Under the pieces are notes generated by a model. That model did not search any database, was not told where the DNA came from, and saw only the letters and a list, made by a program, of their open reading frames with translations. Source: Streptomyces sp. R41 (GTDB lineage Bacteria > Actinomycetota > Actinomycetes > Streptomycetales > Streptomycetaceae). Taken from it: a stretch of DNA of 64,000 bases. The stretch's first letter is position 1. Each line of letters starts with the position of its first letter. Shown one piece after another: positions 32,970-42,310 of the stretch. Location of the stretch: positions 4,278,001 to 4,342,000 of the forward strand of contig NZ_CP163443.1 in the NCBI RefSeq assembly GCF_041053055.1. Direction: 5' to 3'. The position numbers were made by a program, and so were the translations under genes.

Positions 32970-34622
32970 TCATTTGCCGGACCCTCCGCCGAGGTCCCCG
33001 ATCCACCCCGACACTGTGTGGTACCACTCGTTCAGCTGCCCCCAGAAGCTCCTCGTGCTCCCGATCCAGTCCTGAAGGGGACTGAACTCCCAGATCAGCC
33101 AGCTCGCGACGAACAGGATGATGATGGTGAACAGGCACCCCTTGAGGCAGCCGAGCCCCGGGATCTTCATGGGGTTGGCGCTGCGCTGCCGCGGCTCGCG
33201 CGGCTGACGCGGCGCGGGCTGCTGAGGCTGCTGCGGCGCGGGCGCGTACCGCTGCGGCTGCTGGCGCTGAGGCGCGTACTGCTGCGGCTGTTGCTGCTGC
33301 GGATACCCGTACCCGGGCGGCGGCTGCTGCCCCCGCTGCTGCTGCGGCCGCTGCTGGGGCCGTGCGACCTGTCGCTGCGGACGGCGGCGCAGCGGGTCCT
33401 CGTTCGGGTCGAGGTACTGGACCTGCGTCTGCTCGTTGCGGTCGCGGGCCGCGCGCAGCTGGTTCTGCCAGGGATGCGGGTCCTCGGACTGGCCCGGCTG
33501 ACCCTGCTGTCCGCCCGGCTGGTGCTGCACGGGCGGCATGACGGCGGTCGGGTCGGCCGCGCCACGGTTCGGGAGGACGGACGTGGGGTCGGCGTCTCCG
33601 GATGTGTGCGGCAGGACACTGGTCGCGGCGTACGGGTCGTAGGCGCCCGCGCCCTGCGGCAGCACCTGGGTGGGGTCGGCCGCACCGGGCACGCCAGGGA
33701 CGGTCGCCGGGGACGGGTCGGGGGCGAGCAGCGCGCCCACACCCTCGGCGGCGGCGATCTGCGCGGCGTTCGCGTGCACACCGACGCCCGCGGCGACGGC
33801 GCGCAGCCCGCGCGCGAGGTTCTCGGCGCTGGGCCGCTCGTCCGGGTTCTTGCGCAGGCAGCGCTCTATGACGGTCCACAGCGGGTCCGGCACGGTCGAC
33901 GGGCGGCGCGGCTCGGCGCTCAGGTGCTGGTGCAGCACCTCCAGCGCGGATCCGCCGGCGAACGGCGGACGCCCGGTGACCAGCTCGTACAGCAGGATGC
34001 CCGCGCCGTAGATGTCGACGGCGGACGTCTGCGGACGCCCCTCCGCCGACTCGGGCGCGACGTACGCGGGCGTGCCGACGAATTCGTGGGTGCGCGTGAG
34101 GCCCGGGGAATCGGCGAGCCGGGCGATGCCGAAGTCCGTCAGCATCGGGTGCATCTGGCCGCCGTCCTGCTTGAGCAGGACGTTCGCGGGCTTCAGGTCG
34201 CGGTGTACGACGCCGTCGGCGTGGCTGGCGGCGAGCGCGTCGGCGACCTGGGCGGTGAGCAGGGAGGCGGCGACGGGAGTGAAGGGCCCGTTCTCGCGCA
34301 GATAGCGGTGCAGGTCGGGCCCGTCGACCAGGTCCATGACGAGCGCGAGCAGATCGCCTTCGACGACGAGGTCCCGTACGCGCACGATGTTCGGGTGGGT
34401 CAGGCGCAGCAGCACCGACCTCTCCCGAAGGAACCGCATCACGATGTCCGGGTCGCTGGCGAGCTCCTCCTTGAGGACCTTGATCGCCACGGTCTCGCCG
34501 GGCTGGCCGGCCACGGCCGCCTCGGCGCCCGCGGTCTCCCTCTGGCGGGCTCGCCAGACGGTGCCTGTGGCGCCGCGCCCAAGCGGCTCCTCAAGGAGGT
34601 ACTTGCTCCCTACCGGCCGCAC
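32970..34622 (-). CDS. pkaA: Serine/threonine protein kinase PkaA-like
   Basis: A 550-residue membrane-anchored kinase. The kinase domain (residues 8-290) shows GRGATGTVW, Lys48 in VAIK, HRDLKPAN (from 140) and DFG (163-165). A cytosolic linker contains DPT repeats (ADPTQVLP, ADPTSVLP, ADPTAVMP). A Gln/Pro-rich stretch with repeated QQPQQ comes next. One membrane helix (CLFTIIILFVASWLIWEF) is near the C-terminus, with a short outer tail. The regularly spaced DPTxVLP units are likely phospho-threonine sites for FHA readers, one of which is encoded divergently next door. It resembles PkaA (SCO2974 as I recall). Confidence 0.9.
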   Translation of the reverse strand: MRPVGSKYLLEEPLGRGATGTVWRARQRETAGAEAAVAGQPGETVAIKVLKEELASDPDIVMRFLRERSVLLRLTHPNIVRVRDLVVEGDLLALVMDLVDGPDLHRYLRENGPFTPVAASLLTAQVADALAASHADGVVHRDLKPANVLLKQDGGQMHPMLTDFGIARLADSPGLTRTHEFVGTPAYVAPESAEGRPQTSAVDIYGAGILLYELVTGRPPFAGGSALEVLHQHLSAEPRRPSTVPDPLWTVIERCLRKNPDERPSAENLARGLRAVAAGVGVHANAAQIAAAEGVGALLAPDPSPATVPGVPGAADPTQVLPQGAGAYDPYAATSVLPHTSGDADPTSVLPNRGAADPTAVMPPVQHQPGGQQGQPGQSEDPHPWQNQLRAARDRNEQTQVQYLDPNEDPLRRRPQRQVARPQQRPQQQRGQQPPPGYGYPQQQQPQQYAPQRQQPQRYAPAPQQPQQPAPRQPREPRQRSANPMKIPGLGCLKGCLFTIIILFVASWLIWEFSPLQDWIGSTRSFWGQLNEWYHTVSGWIGDLGGGSGK

Positions 34623-35077
34623 GTCATGCGCTCCCTGCTGCTTGCTTGCCTGGTCCGTCCACCGTGATCACCGTGGTACAGGTGTTCCGACCCACTGTAG
34701 TGCCGCCGTACATGGCACTGGGCTGTCGTCTTCCTGTGCTTCCCGTGAGCGCCTGTGCTTCGCATAAGCGCTTACGTACGCCTACCCGTGCGTGTTCGAT
34801 GGAAAGACGCTCGGTCCGGTCACTTGGTTGCCGAATGGTGGGCGTGACCGATCTCAAGCGGGCACCGGTCGGGCACTGGTCAGGCACTTTTACGGGCAGA
34901 GCCGACCAATCAAGATCACTTACGGGTGGGGGGCGGGCGCGTTGTCAGTAGCAGGTGCGAGGATGCCTCCAGTACTGGCCGACGTGCCCGTGTGCGGTGG
35001 GGGAATCTGCGGTGGGGGACCGCAGCGCAGCCTCGTCCTCGTCGCGGGCACCTGCGCGGAAGGGACCGCTGACGGCG
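34623..35077. promoter_or_regulatory. Divergent region between pkaA and FHA/FtsK-like gene
   Basis: 455 bases without a gene. It must hold promoters for both directions. The only clear motif is the perfect palindrome TAAGCGCTTA at 34767-34776, followed by CGTACG. A protein could bind it, but no regulator is suggested. Confidence 0.4.
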
Positions 35078-38000
35078 ATGCAGATCCGGCTGACCGTCGT
35101 AGACCCGCTGGGCTCGCCCCCGGAGCCGCGGGGGCGAGCCGCCGCCTGCGATGTGCTGGTCACCGCGCCCGCCGGGACGGCGCTGGCCGCGGTCGCGTCG
35201 GGCCTGGCCTCGGCGGTCGGCGGCGGTGACAGCCAGGTCGTGCTCTACGTGGGTGCGGAGCGGCTCGACGGGCAGCGCTGCACGCTGGGCGAGCCGCCCC
35301 TGACGGACGGCGCCGTGCTGTCTCTGGGCGCGCCCGCGGAGCCCGGGCCCGACGCGGACGACGGCGCCGCCCAGCTCCATGTGGTCGCGGGCCCCGACGC
35401 GGGCGGTGTCCACTTCCTGCACGGCGGCCAGATCCACATCGGCCGCTCCGCCGACGCGGACGTGCCCCTCGACGACCCCGACGTCTCCCGCCTGCACTGC
35501 GCGGTCACGGTCACCCCCGAGGGCCGCGTCTCGGTCGCCGACCTCGGCTCCACGAACGGCACGACACTCGACGGCACCCGCATCGGCACCCGCCCCGTCC
35601 GCCTCGCCCCCGGAGCACTCCTCCGCGTCGGCGAGTCCGCCCTGAGGCTTGCTCCGCCCGGGGGTACGGCGGCCCTGGGGACGGCGCCGGACGGGGAGGG
35701 GCATGTGCGGGTGACCGTCGGCGCCGGGCCGGGTACCGGTACGCCCGGTGACGGCGGCCCCGCTCGCCCGGGGCCGGCATCGCCGACCGCGACCGTGCCC
35801 CACGCGCGCGTGGAGGGCGCCGCCCGGACCCCCGCCACCGGGCAAACCGACGGCACCCCGGTCCCGCCGCCCACCGGCGACGCGCACCACGCCTACGGAT
35901 CGGCGGAGTGGGGAGCGGCGGCAGGAGTCCCGGGCGCGCAGGAGCACGGTCCGGCCGTGCCGCAGGCCGCACCCTCCGCAGGGCCGACTCCCGCGCCGTC
36001 CGTGGTGCCGGAACAGGGCGGCGCACCCCGCATCGAGAGCCGGCCGCGCGGCGGCGCCGGACCGGACGGCGCCCCCGGGCCCGCCGGGTACGGCGAGTCC
36101 CCGGCGGAGACCGCGGACTCCTCACACACAGGCACCGCGAGCACCCGCAAAGGCACTCCCCCGCGCGGCACGGACGTCCCGTCTGGCGTGCGCAAGCGGG
36201 GCGGAATCGGCGCCTGGGCGCGGCGGCTGGCCGCAGGACGCGGTGGACCGGCGGGAGCCGGGCAGGACCCGTACGACGACGGCGAAGCCGCGGTGGAGGA
36301 ACTCCTCCCCGCCCTGCCGCAGTCGCCGGAGAGCTGGCCCGACCCCGCGACCCTGCTGCTCACCGCGCTGGGGCCGGGACCGCGGCTGTGGGAGCGCGGC
36401 TCCGGGCACCCGGAGGCGCTGACGGTACGGCTGGGCACGGCAGACCGGGCGGCGCCCGACGGCTCGGGCCTGCTGCCCGCGGTGCCGGTGACCGCCGGCC
36501 TGCGGGAGGTCGGCGCGCTGGGCCTGGCCGGGCCGCGTCCTCGCCTTTCGGGGCTGGCCCGCGCGGTCGTGGCGCAGCTCGCCGCGCTGCACTCCCCCGA
36601 CGCCCTCGAAATCGTCCTGATCAGCACGGACCGTTCCCGCACGGTGGAGGAGCGCACCGCCGAGTGGTCCTGGCTCGGCTGGCTCCCCCACCTCCGCCCG
36701 GCCCACGGCCAGGACTGCCGCCTCCTCCTCGCCTACGACCGCGAACAGGCGACGGCGCGCACGGACGAACTCCTCCGCCGTCTGGAGGACCACCTGACCG
36801 AAGCGGGCCGCGCACCGGGCGGCCGCCCGGCCACCGGCCGAGGACCACGTCCCGGCGACGACGTACGCGGCGCGGCCCGGCGGCCCTCCTGGGCGCGGGA
36901 CGAGGACGAGGCGGACGGAGCATTCGACGGTCCGTACACCGTGGTGGTCGTGGACGGGGACCCCGGGGGCGCCGATGTGCGGGAGGCCGTGGTGCGGCTG
37001 GCGCACGACGGGGCACGGGCCGGGATCCATGTGGTGTGCCTCGCCGAGACCCCGGCGGCGTCGCCCGCGTCGCCGGTGACGGAGACGTACGAGTCGGCGT
37101 GCGAGGCGTCACCGGCGTTCCGCGAGTGCGGAGCGGTCGCCCTGCTCAGCGGGGACGTGGCCACTGCGCTGCGGCTGATGCGGATCGCGCCGGGCGGGCC
37201 CGCCGGTTCCGCCCCGGGGGCAGCCCCGCGGCACACGGCGGGCGACTCCGCGGGGGCCGGGCGGGGCGGGCTCGGGGGCTCGGAGTCCTCGCGGGGCGGC
37301 TCCGCGGAACGCACGCGTGGCGGCGGCGTCGAGCCCGCGCGCGACGGGGCGACGTATGGCACGCCGACGCCCGGCGGCACGACGCATGGCGGACCCACAC
37401 ACGCCGGCGCCACCCACGGAGGCTCCCCTCGCGTCGGGGCCGCCGGGGCGGATGCCGGTTCGATGCGCGGTGGTCACACCCACCTCGGCACGACCGGGTA
37501 CCTGGCGCGCGGCCCCGTGGGCCACGGCACCGTCGCCGCGATCGACGCCGTGTCGGTCGCGTGGGCCGAGCGGTTCGCACGGGCGCTCGCGCCGTTGCGG
37601 ACGGACGGCGCGCACGGCGACCGGCACCCGCGCGTGTCCGCACCGCTGCCTCAAGCGGCACGTCTGCTCGACGAGTTGGGACTCGCACGGGCCACTCCGG
37701 CCTCGTTGATGGCGCGTTGGGCGGACGCGGCGGACGACACGGAGGCGCTCGGTGGGCGCGGCCGGGTCGTCCTGGGCGCCGGGCCGCGCGGGCCCGTCGC
37801 CGTGGATCTCCCCGCCGAGGGCCCGCATCTGCTGATCGAGGGCCCTTCGGGCAGCGGTCGTACAGAGCTGCTGCGTTCCGTCGCCGCGTCCCTCGCCGCC
37901 GCGGAGCGGCCCGACCGGCTCGGGATCGTACTGATAGACGGGCGGGACGGTACCGGCGGCAATGGCGCGGGGAGGGGCGAGGGGCTCCAGGTCTGTACGG

Positions 38001-38812
38001 ACCTCCCGCATGTCACGACCCACCTCACCGCCAACGACCCCGTACGGATGCGGGAGTTCGCCCAGGCCCTCAGTGCCGAGCTGAAGCGGCGGGCCGAGCT
38101 GCTCGGGCGGCTCGACTTCACGGAATGGCACACCCGGCGCGAGGTGTCGGGCCGGATCGTGGCCCAGCGTTCGGCCAAGTCGTCGTCGCCCGGGATGGTG
38201 TCCGGGGCGTCGTCCGGTGCCGGGGATCTGGACGCGCCGCCCAGTTCGACGCTGCGGTTGCGGCCGGCTGCCGCGCGAGAGCGTACGGAGCCGGGGCCGC
38301 CGCTCGCCCGTCTTGTCGTGGTGGTCGACGACCTGGACGCGCTGCTGTCACCCCCGTTGGGATCGCCGGGGCGCCCTGCGGCCGGGTCCGTCATACGAGC
38401 CCTCGAGGCCGTTGCCCGTGAGGGGGAGCGGCTTGGGGTGCACCTTGTGGCGGCGGCCGGGATCGACGGGCGTACGGCGGGGTCCGAGCTGGGGCGTTCC
38501 GCCGCGGTGCGGGTCGTCCTCGACGCGGTGTCGGCGGGGCCTGACGAGCCGGCTCCCGGGCGGGGGCTGCTGCTTCGCCCGGACGGGCGGGACACGCCCT
38601 TCCAGGGCGGTCGGGTCACCGGGCGCATTCCTCGTACGGCCACCCTCCGCCCCACCGTCGTGCCCCTGGAGTGGCATCGCATGGGCGATCCGCCGGCGCG
38701 GCGGCCCGTTCGCGAACTGGGCAACGGGCCGACAGACTTGGCGCTGCTCGCCAGTGCGCTGGAGCGGGCGGCCCGGTCTGTCGCCGCGGTCGAGGTGCCT
38801 TCGCTGCTTTAG
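35078..38812 (+). CDS. FHA-domain FtsK/SpoIIIE-like protein with degenerate Walker A
   Basis: A 1244-residue protein from ATG 35078; a GAAGGGA lies about 12 bases upstream. A ubiquitin-like N-terminus (MQIRLTVVDP) leads to an FHA domain (99-191) with IGRS, SRLH and LGSTNGT, all hallmark phospho-threonine-binding elements. After a long Gly/Pro/Ala-rich linker, an FtsK/SpoIIIE-type region contains EGPSGSGRTELLR at 921-933, where the Walker A lysine is replaced by Arg928. A Walker B-like VVVVDDLD lies at 1080-1087. The layout resembles type VII EccC-like or signalling ATPases but with probably lost or altered ATP use. Being divergent from two Ser/Thr kinases, it may read their phosphorylation. 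No transmembrane helix is evident. Confidence 0.8.
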   Translation: MQIRLTVVDPLGSPPEPRGRAAACDVLVTAPAGTALAAVASGLASAVGGGDSQVVLYVGAERLDGQRCTLGEPPLTDGAVLSLGAPAEPGPDADDGAAQLHVVAGPDAGGVHFLHGGQIHIGRSADADVPLDDPDVSRLHCAVTVTPEGRVSVADLGSTNGTTLDGTRIGTRPVRLAPGALLRVGESALRLAPPGGTAALGTAPDGEGHVRVTVGAGPGTGTPGDGGPARPGPASPTATVPHARVEGAARTPATGQTDGTPVPPPTGDAHHAYGSAEWGAAAGVPGAQEHGPAVPQAAPSAGPTPAPSVVPEQGGAPRIESRPRGGAGPDGAPGPAGYGESPAETADSSHTGTASTRKGTPPRGTDVPSGVRKRGGIGAWARRLAAGRGGPAGAGQDPYDDGEAAVEELLPALPQSPESWPDPATLLLTALGPGPRLWERGSGHPEALTVRLGTADRAAPDGSGLLPAVPVTAGLREVGALGLAGPRPRLSGLARAVVAQLAALHSPDALEIVLISTDRSRTVEERTAEWSWLGWLPHLRPAHGQDCRLLLAYDREQATARTDELLRRLEDHLTEAGRAPGGRPATGRGPRPGDDVRGAARRPSWARDEDEADGAFDGPYTVVVVDGDPGGADVREAVVRLAHDGARAGIHVVCLAETPAASPASPVTETYESACEASPAFRECGAVALLSGDVATALRLMRIAPGGPAGSAPGAAPRHTAGDSAGAGRGGLGGSESSRGGSAERTRGGGVEPARDGATYGTPTPGGTTHGGPTHAGATHGGSPRVGAAGADAGSMRGGHTHLGTTGYLARGPVGHGTVAAIDAVSVAWAERFARALAPLRTDGAHGDRHPRVSAPLPQAARLLDELGLARATPASLMARWADAADDTEALGGRGRVVLGAGPRGPVAVDLPAEGPHLLIEGPSGSGRTELLRSVAASLAAAERPDRLGIVLIDGRDGTGGNGAGRGEGLQVCTDLPHVTTHLTANDPVRMREFAQALSAELKRRAELLGRLDFTEWHTRREVSGRIVAQRSAKSSSPGMVSGASSGAGDLDAPPSSTLRLRPAAARERTEPGPPLARLVVVVDDLDALLSPPLGSPGRPAAGSVIRALEAVAREGERLGVHLVAAAGIDGRTAGSELGRSAAVRVVLDAVSAGPDEPAPGRGLLLRPDGRDTPFQGGRVTGRIPRTATLRPTVVPLEWHRMGDPPARRPVRELGNGPTDLALLASALERAARSVAAVEVPSLL

Positions 38813-38847
38813 CTCCGGGTGCGGGTGGGTGGGGCCGGGGATGTTTT

Positions 38848-38974
38848 TTCGCCCCCTCCGCCCCTACCCGTCCCGTACCTGGGGGGCTCCGCCCCCCAGA
38901 CCCCCCGGGTGGTCATTTGGCTGCCGGTCGGTGGGGGCTGGTCGCGCAGTTCCCCGCGCCCCTGGCGGGGCCAG
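38848..38974 (+). repeat. Dispersed two-hairpin 3' element, copy C
   Basis: This copy starts 36 bases after the stop of the FHA/FtsK-like gene, in the same orientation as copy A. It has a slightly longer first stem, CTGGGGGGCTCCGCCCCCCAG shortened here to GGGGGGCTCCGCCCCCC. The remaining gap to 39148 shows no further gene; a TTGACA at 39047-39052 is a possible -35 without a clear -10. Confidence 0.85.
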
Positions 38975-39148
38975 CAGTCCCCGGGGGCGGGAATGAGGAG
39001 GGCGGCGGGGGCGACAACACGTCACGACCCGATCACGATCACTCGTTTGACACCGCTGGCGCTCTTGCCGCCCTCATGCCCCGGGCGTAGACCAGAGCGC
39101 ACGGGACAGCGCTCGGACGTTCGACGAGGAACGAAGAACGGGGCAGTG

Positions 39149-40570
39149 ATGCGCAGCAATCTTCGTGTACGCAGGTCGCCCAATCACTCCACCAATCACG
39201 CCACGCACAGGTCACGCAGGGCCGCACAAGCCGCCGCAGCCGCCGTCATCGCCGGCGCGCTCACCCTCACCGCATGCGGCGGCGACAACAAGGACAAGGG
39301 CAAGGACAACAACGGCACGGAAAGCAGCGGCGGCAGTGGCGGCGTCACCCTTCCCAAGCTCGACGGCGCCAGCCTGGAAGTCGCCGCCGTATGGACCGGC
39401 CCCGAGCAGGCCAACTTCAAGAAGGTGCTGGCGGAGTTCGAGAAGCGCACCGGCGCGAAGGTCACCTTCGTACCCGCGCAGGACCCGATCATCAACTTCC
39501 TCGGTTCGAAGATCGCCGGTGGCAAGCCGCCGGACGTCGCGATGCTGCCCCAGCCCGGGGCCATCAAGCAGGCCGTCGACAAGAAATGGGCCAAGCCCAT
39601 CGGCGCCGAGGCGCAGGCGGAGCTCAGCAAGAACTACTCGCAGGGCTGGCAGGACATCGGCAAGGTCGACGGCAAGCAGTACGGCGTCTATTACAAGGCC
39701 GCCAACAAGTCGCTGATCTGGTACAACGCCAAGGTCTTCGAGAACGCGGGCGCGCAGGAGCCCAAGACCTGGAAGGACCTCCTGGCCACCGCGCAGACGA
39801 TCTACGACTCCGGTGTCACCCCGTTCAACGTCGCCGGCGCCGACGGCTGGCCCCTCACCGACTGGTTCGAGAACGTCTATCTGTCCCAGGCGGGCCCCGA
39901 GAAGTACGACCAGCTCGCCCAGCACAAGATCAAGTGGACGGACCCGTCCGTCAAGCAGGCCCTCACCACCCTCGCCCAGATCTGGGGCAAGAAGGACTTC
40001 GTCGCGGGCGGCGGGGCCGGCGCGCTGCAGACCGAGTTCCCGGCCTCCGTGACGCAGACCTTCACCGGCGGCGACCAGCCGAAGGGCGCCATGGTCTTCG
40101 AGGGCGACTTCGCGCAGGTCAACATCGCGGAGACGAAGGCAAAGGTGGGCACGGACGCGAAGGTGTTCCCGTTCCCGACCGTGGGCAGCACCGCGCCGGT
40201 GGTCTCCGGCGGTGACGCGGCTGTCATCCTGAAGGACTCGAAGGCGGCCCAGGCACTCGCCACCTTCCTGGCCTCGCCGGACGCCGCGACGATCCAGGCG
40301 AAGCTCGGCGGCTATCTCTCCCCCAACAAGAACGTGCCGAACTCGGCGTACCCGAACGCCGTGCAGCAGAAGATCGCCAAGGCGCTCATCGCGGCCGGCG
40401 ACGACTTCCGCTTCGACATGTCCGACCAGACCCCGCAGGCCTTCGGCGGCACGCCCGGCAAGGGCGAGTGGAAGGATCTCCAGGACTTCCTGAAGAACCC
40501 GACCGACGTCGCGGGAACCCAGGCGAAGCTGGAGAAGGACGCGGCGGCGGCGTACGGCAGCGGGAGCTGA
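39149..40570 (+). CDS. ABC carbohydrate-binding lipoprotein
   Basis: A 473-residue family 1 solute-binding protein. ATG 39149 follows GGGG five bases upstream; a GTG directly before it is an alternative. The lipobox LTAC puts the lipidated cysteine at residue 43 after a basic, His-rich N-terminus. Typical segments are EVAAVWTGPEQANFKKVLAEF, GVYYKAANKSLIWYNAKVF and AMVFEGDFAQVNI. It is the first gene of a three-gene sugar uptake operon without an ATPase or a local regulator. The sugar cannot be predicted. Confidence 0.92.
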   Translation: MRSNLRVRRSPNHSTNHATHRSRRAAQAAAAAVIAGALTLTACGGDNKDKGKDNNGTESSGGSGGVTLPKLDGASLEVAAVWTGPEQANFKKVLAEFEKRTGAKVTFVPAQDPIINFLGSKIAGGKPPDVAMLPQPGAIKQAVDKKWAKPIGAEAQAELSKNYSQGWQDIGKVDGKQYGVYYKAANKSLIWYNAKVFENAGAQEPKTWKDLLATAQTIYDSGVTPFNVAGADGWPLTDWFENVYLSQAGPEKYDQLAQHKIKWTDPSVKQALTTLAQIWGKKDFVAGGGAGALQTEFPASVTQTFTGGDQPKGAMVFEGDFAQVNIAETKAKVGTDAKVFPFPTVGSTAPVVSGGDAAVILKDSKAAQALATFLASPDAATIQAKLGGYLSPNKNVPNSAYPNAVQQKIAKALIAAGDDFRFDMSDQTPQAFGGTPGKGEWKDLQDFLKNPTDVAGTQAKLEKDAAAAYGSGS

Positions 40571-40577
40571 TCCGGCG

Positions 40578-41921
40578 ATGACGTCGGCAGCGGCGGCGGA
40601 GGGCCCCCAGCCCCCCGCCGCACCCCGCCCGCGCAAGAGCGTGACCGGCACCCGCAAGACCGTGGCAGCCCTCTTCCTGCTGCCTGCCCTCGTGCTGCTC
40701 GGCGCGCTCGTGGTCTACCCGATCGGGTACTCGGTCGTCCGCAGCTTCTACAACCAGTCCGGCGACGGCTTCGCCGGCATCGACAACTACAAGTCCCTGT
40801 TCACCGACGACGGCATCCGCACCGCGCTCAAGAACAACATCATCTGGGTGGTCTTCGCGCCGACAGTCGCGACCGCGCTCGGGCTGATCTTCGCGGTGCT
40901 CACCGAACGGGTGCGTTGGGGCACGGCGTTCAAGCTGGTCGTCTTCATGCCGATGGCGATCTCGATGCTCGCCGCGGGCATCATCTTCCGGCTGGTGTAC
41001 GACCAGGACCCGGACAAGGGGGTCGCGAACGCGGTCTGGGTCGGCATCCACGACACGTTCGCCGAGTCGTCCGCGTTCCCGAAGGCCCACCCCGGACGGC
41101 AGTCACCACTCGAACCCCAAAGCGGCGGGTTCATCACCAAGAACCCCGTCCAGGTCGGGCAGTCCGTCACCCTCCCCCTCGTCGGTGTCGCCCCCGACCA
41201 GATGCCCGACAGCGCCACGAAGGCCGTACAGGCCAAGACCGAGCCCGGCAAGGTCACCGGCACGGCCTGGCAGGACTTCACCCGTGGCAAGGGCGTCGGA
41301 AAGCTCGGCCAGGTGGACCCGAGCGAGCTCGGCTACGCGGGCATGAGGATCGAGGCCGTCAAGGACGGCAAGGTGGTCGACTCCACGAAGGTCCGTGACG
41401 ACGGCACGTTCACGCTCTCGGACAAGGCCGACGGGGCTCAACTCCGGCTCCCCGCAGGTAACTTCAAGGAGCCGTACAACGGACTCGACTGGCTCGGCCC
41501 GTCCCTGGTCACGCCGGCCATCATCGGCTCGTACATCTGGATGTGGGCGGGCTTCGCGATGGTGCTGATCGCGGCGGGGCTCGCGGGGGTGCCGCGCGAG
41601 CTCCTGGAGGCCGCAAGGGTCGACGGGGCGAACGAGTGGCAGGTCTTCAGAAGGGTCACCGTGCCGCTGCTCGCGCCCGTCCTCGCGGTCGTCACCGTCA
41701 CCCTGATGATCAACGTGCTGAAGGTCTTCGACCTGGTCTTCATCATCGCGCCGGGCTCGTCCCAGGACGACGCCAACGTGCTGGCCCTGGAGCTGTACCG
41801 CAAGGGCTTCTCCGAGGACCAGCCGGGCATCGCGAGCGCCATCGCCGTGTTCCTGCTGCTGCTCGTGATCCCGGTGATGCTGTTCAACGTCCGGCGGCTT
41901 CGGCGGGAGGTGCGGCGATGA
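40578..41921 (+). CDS. ABC carbohydrate permease 1 with large extracytoplasmic insertion
   Basis: A 447-residue MalF-type permease, over 100 residues longer than its counterpart at 16411. The extra length is a hydrophilic block at about residues 145-290, between helix 3 and the later helices. It contains VGQSVTLPLVGVAPDQ and GMRIEAVKDGKVVDSTKVRDD and looks like a small beta domain. MalF of enteric bacteria has a comparable periplasmic insertion that contacts the binding protein. The EAA loop is LLEAARVDGANEWQVFRRVTVPLLAP. It starts seven bases after the binding-protein gene and ends with NVRRLRREVRR, the stretch that is tandemly duplicated downstream. Confidence 0.9.
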   Translation: MTSAAAAEGPQPPAAPRPRKSVTGTRKTVAALFLLPALVLLGALVVYPIGYSVVRSFYNQSGDGFAGIDNYKSLFTDDGIRTALKNNIIWVVFAPTVATALGLIFAVLTERVRWGTAFKLVVFMPMAISMLAAGIIFRLVYDQDPDKGVANAVWVGIHDTFAESSAFPKAHPGRQSPLEPQSGGFITKNPVQVGQSVTLPLVGVAPDQMPDSATKAVQAKTEPGKVTGTAWQDFTRGKGVGKLGQVDPSELGYAGMRIEAVKDGKVVDSTKVRDDGTFTLSDKADGAQLRLPAGNFKEPYNGLDWLGPSLVTPAIIGSYIWMWAGFAMVLIAAGLAGVPRELLEAARVDGANEWQVFRRVTVPLLAPVLAVVTVTLMINVLKVFDLVFIIAPGSSQDDANVLALELYRKGFSEDQPGIASAIAVFLLLLVIPVMLFNVRRLRREVRR

Positions 41922-42310
41922 CGGCACGCCCGTTTTTCGGCCGGGGGTCCGGGGGTTGCCCCCCGGGAAAACGCAGCAACGTCCGGCGGCTTCGGCGGGA
42001 GGTGCGGCGATGACGGCACGCCCGTATTTCGGCCGGGGGTCCGGGGGTCGCCCCCCGGGAAAACGCAGCAACGTCCGGCGGCTTCGGCGGGAGGTGCGGC
42101 GATGACGGCACGCCCGTTTTTCGGCCGGGGGTTCGGGGGTCGCCCCCCCGGGAAAACGCAGCAACGTCCGGCGGCTTCGACGGGAGGTGCGGCGATGACG
42201 GCACGCCCGTTTTTCGGCCGGGGGTCCGGGGGCCCGCGGCGACAGCCGCTGACGTCTCAGCCCGCGGAGAAATGCAGCAATGTCCGGCGTCTGCGACGGG
42301 AGGTACGACG
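41886..42310 (+). repeat. Tandem 92-base repeat forming a chain of coupled short frames
   Basis: Units start at 41886, 41978, 42070 and 42163 (spacing 92, 92, 93) and a final divergent partial unit at 42279 joins the next permease gene. Each unit carries the codons for NVRRLRREVRR, a ribosome-binding site GGGAGG and ATGA, then a hairpin-prone block (CGTTTTTCGGCCGGGGG versus CCCCCCGGGAAAACG). The result is three short frames between the permeases: 41918-42013 (31 residues, starting MTARPFFGRG), 42010-42105 (31 residues) and 42102-42314 (70 residues, the 93-base spacing shifting the frame). Each start overlaps the preceding stop by four bases, as does the start of the next permease at 42311. 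Confidence 0.85.

Noticed and set aside
34767..34776. TAAGCGCTTA as a LacI-type operator
   Set aside because: It is a perfect but short palindrome without a matching regulator or a second site; chance occurrence is possible.
39047..39052. TTGACA as a promoter for the second sugar operon
   Set aside because: No acceptable -10 hexamer lies 16-19 bases downstream, so it was not called as a promoter.
41886..42310. CRISPR-like array
   Set aside because: Units are 92-93 bases of continuous similarity with no distinct spacers, and they derive from the permease gene junction. No cas genes are nearby.
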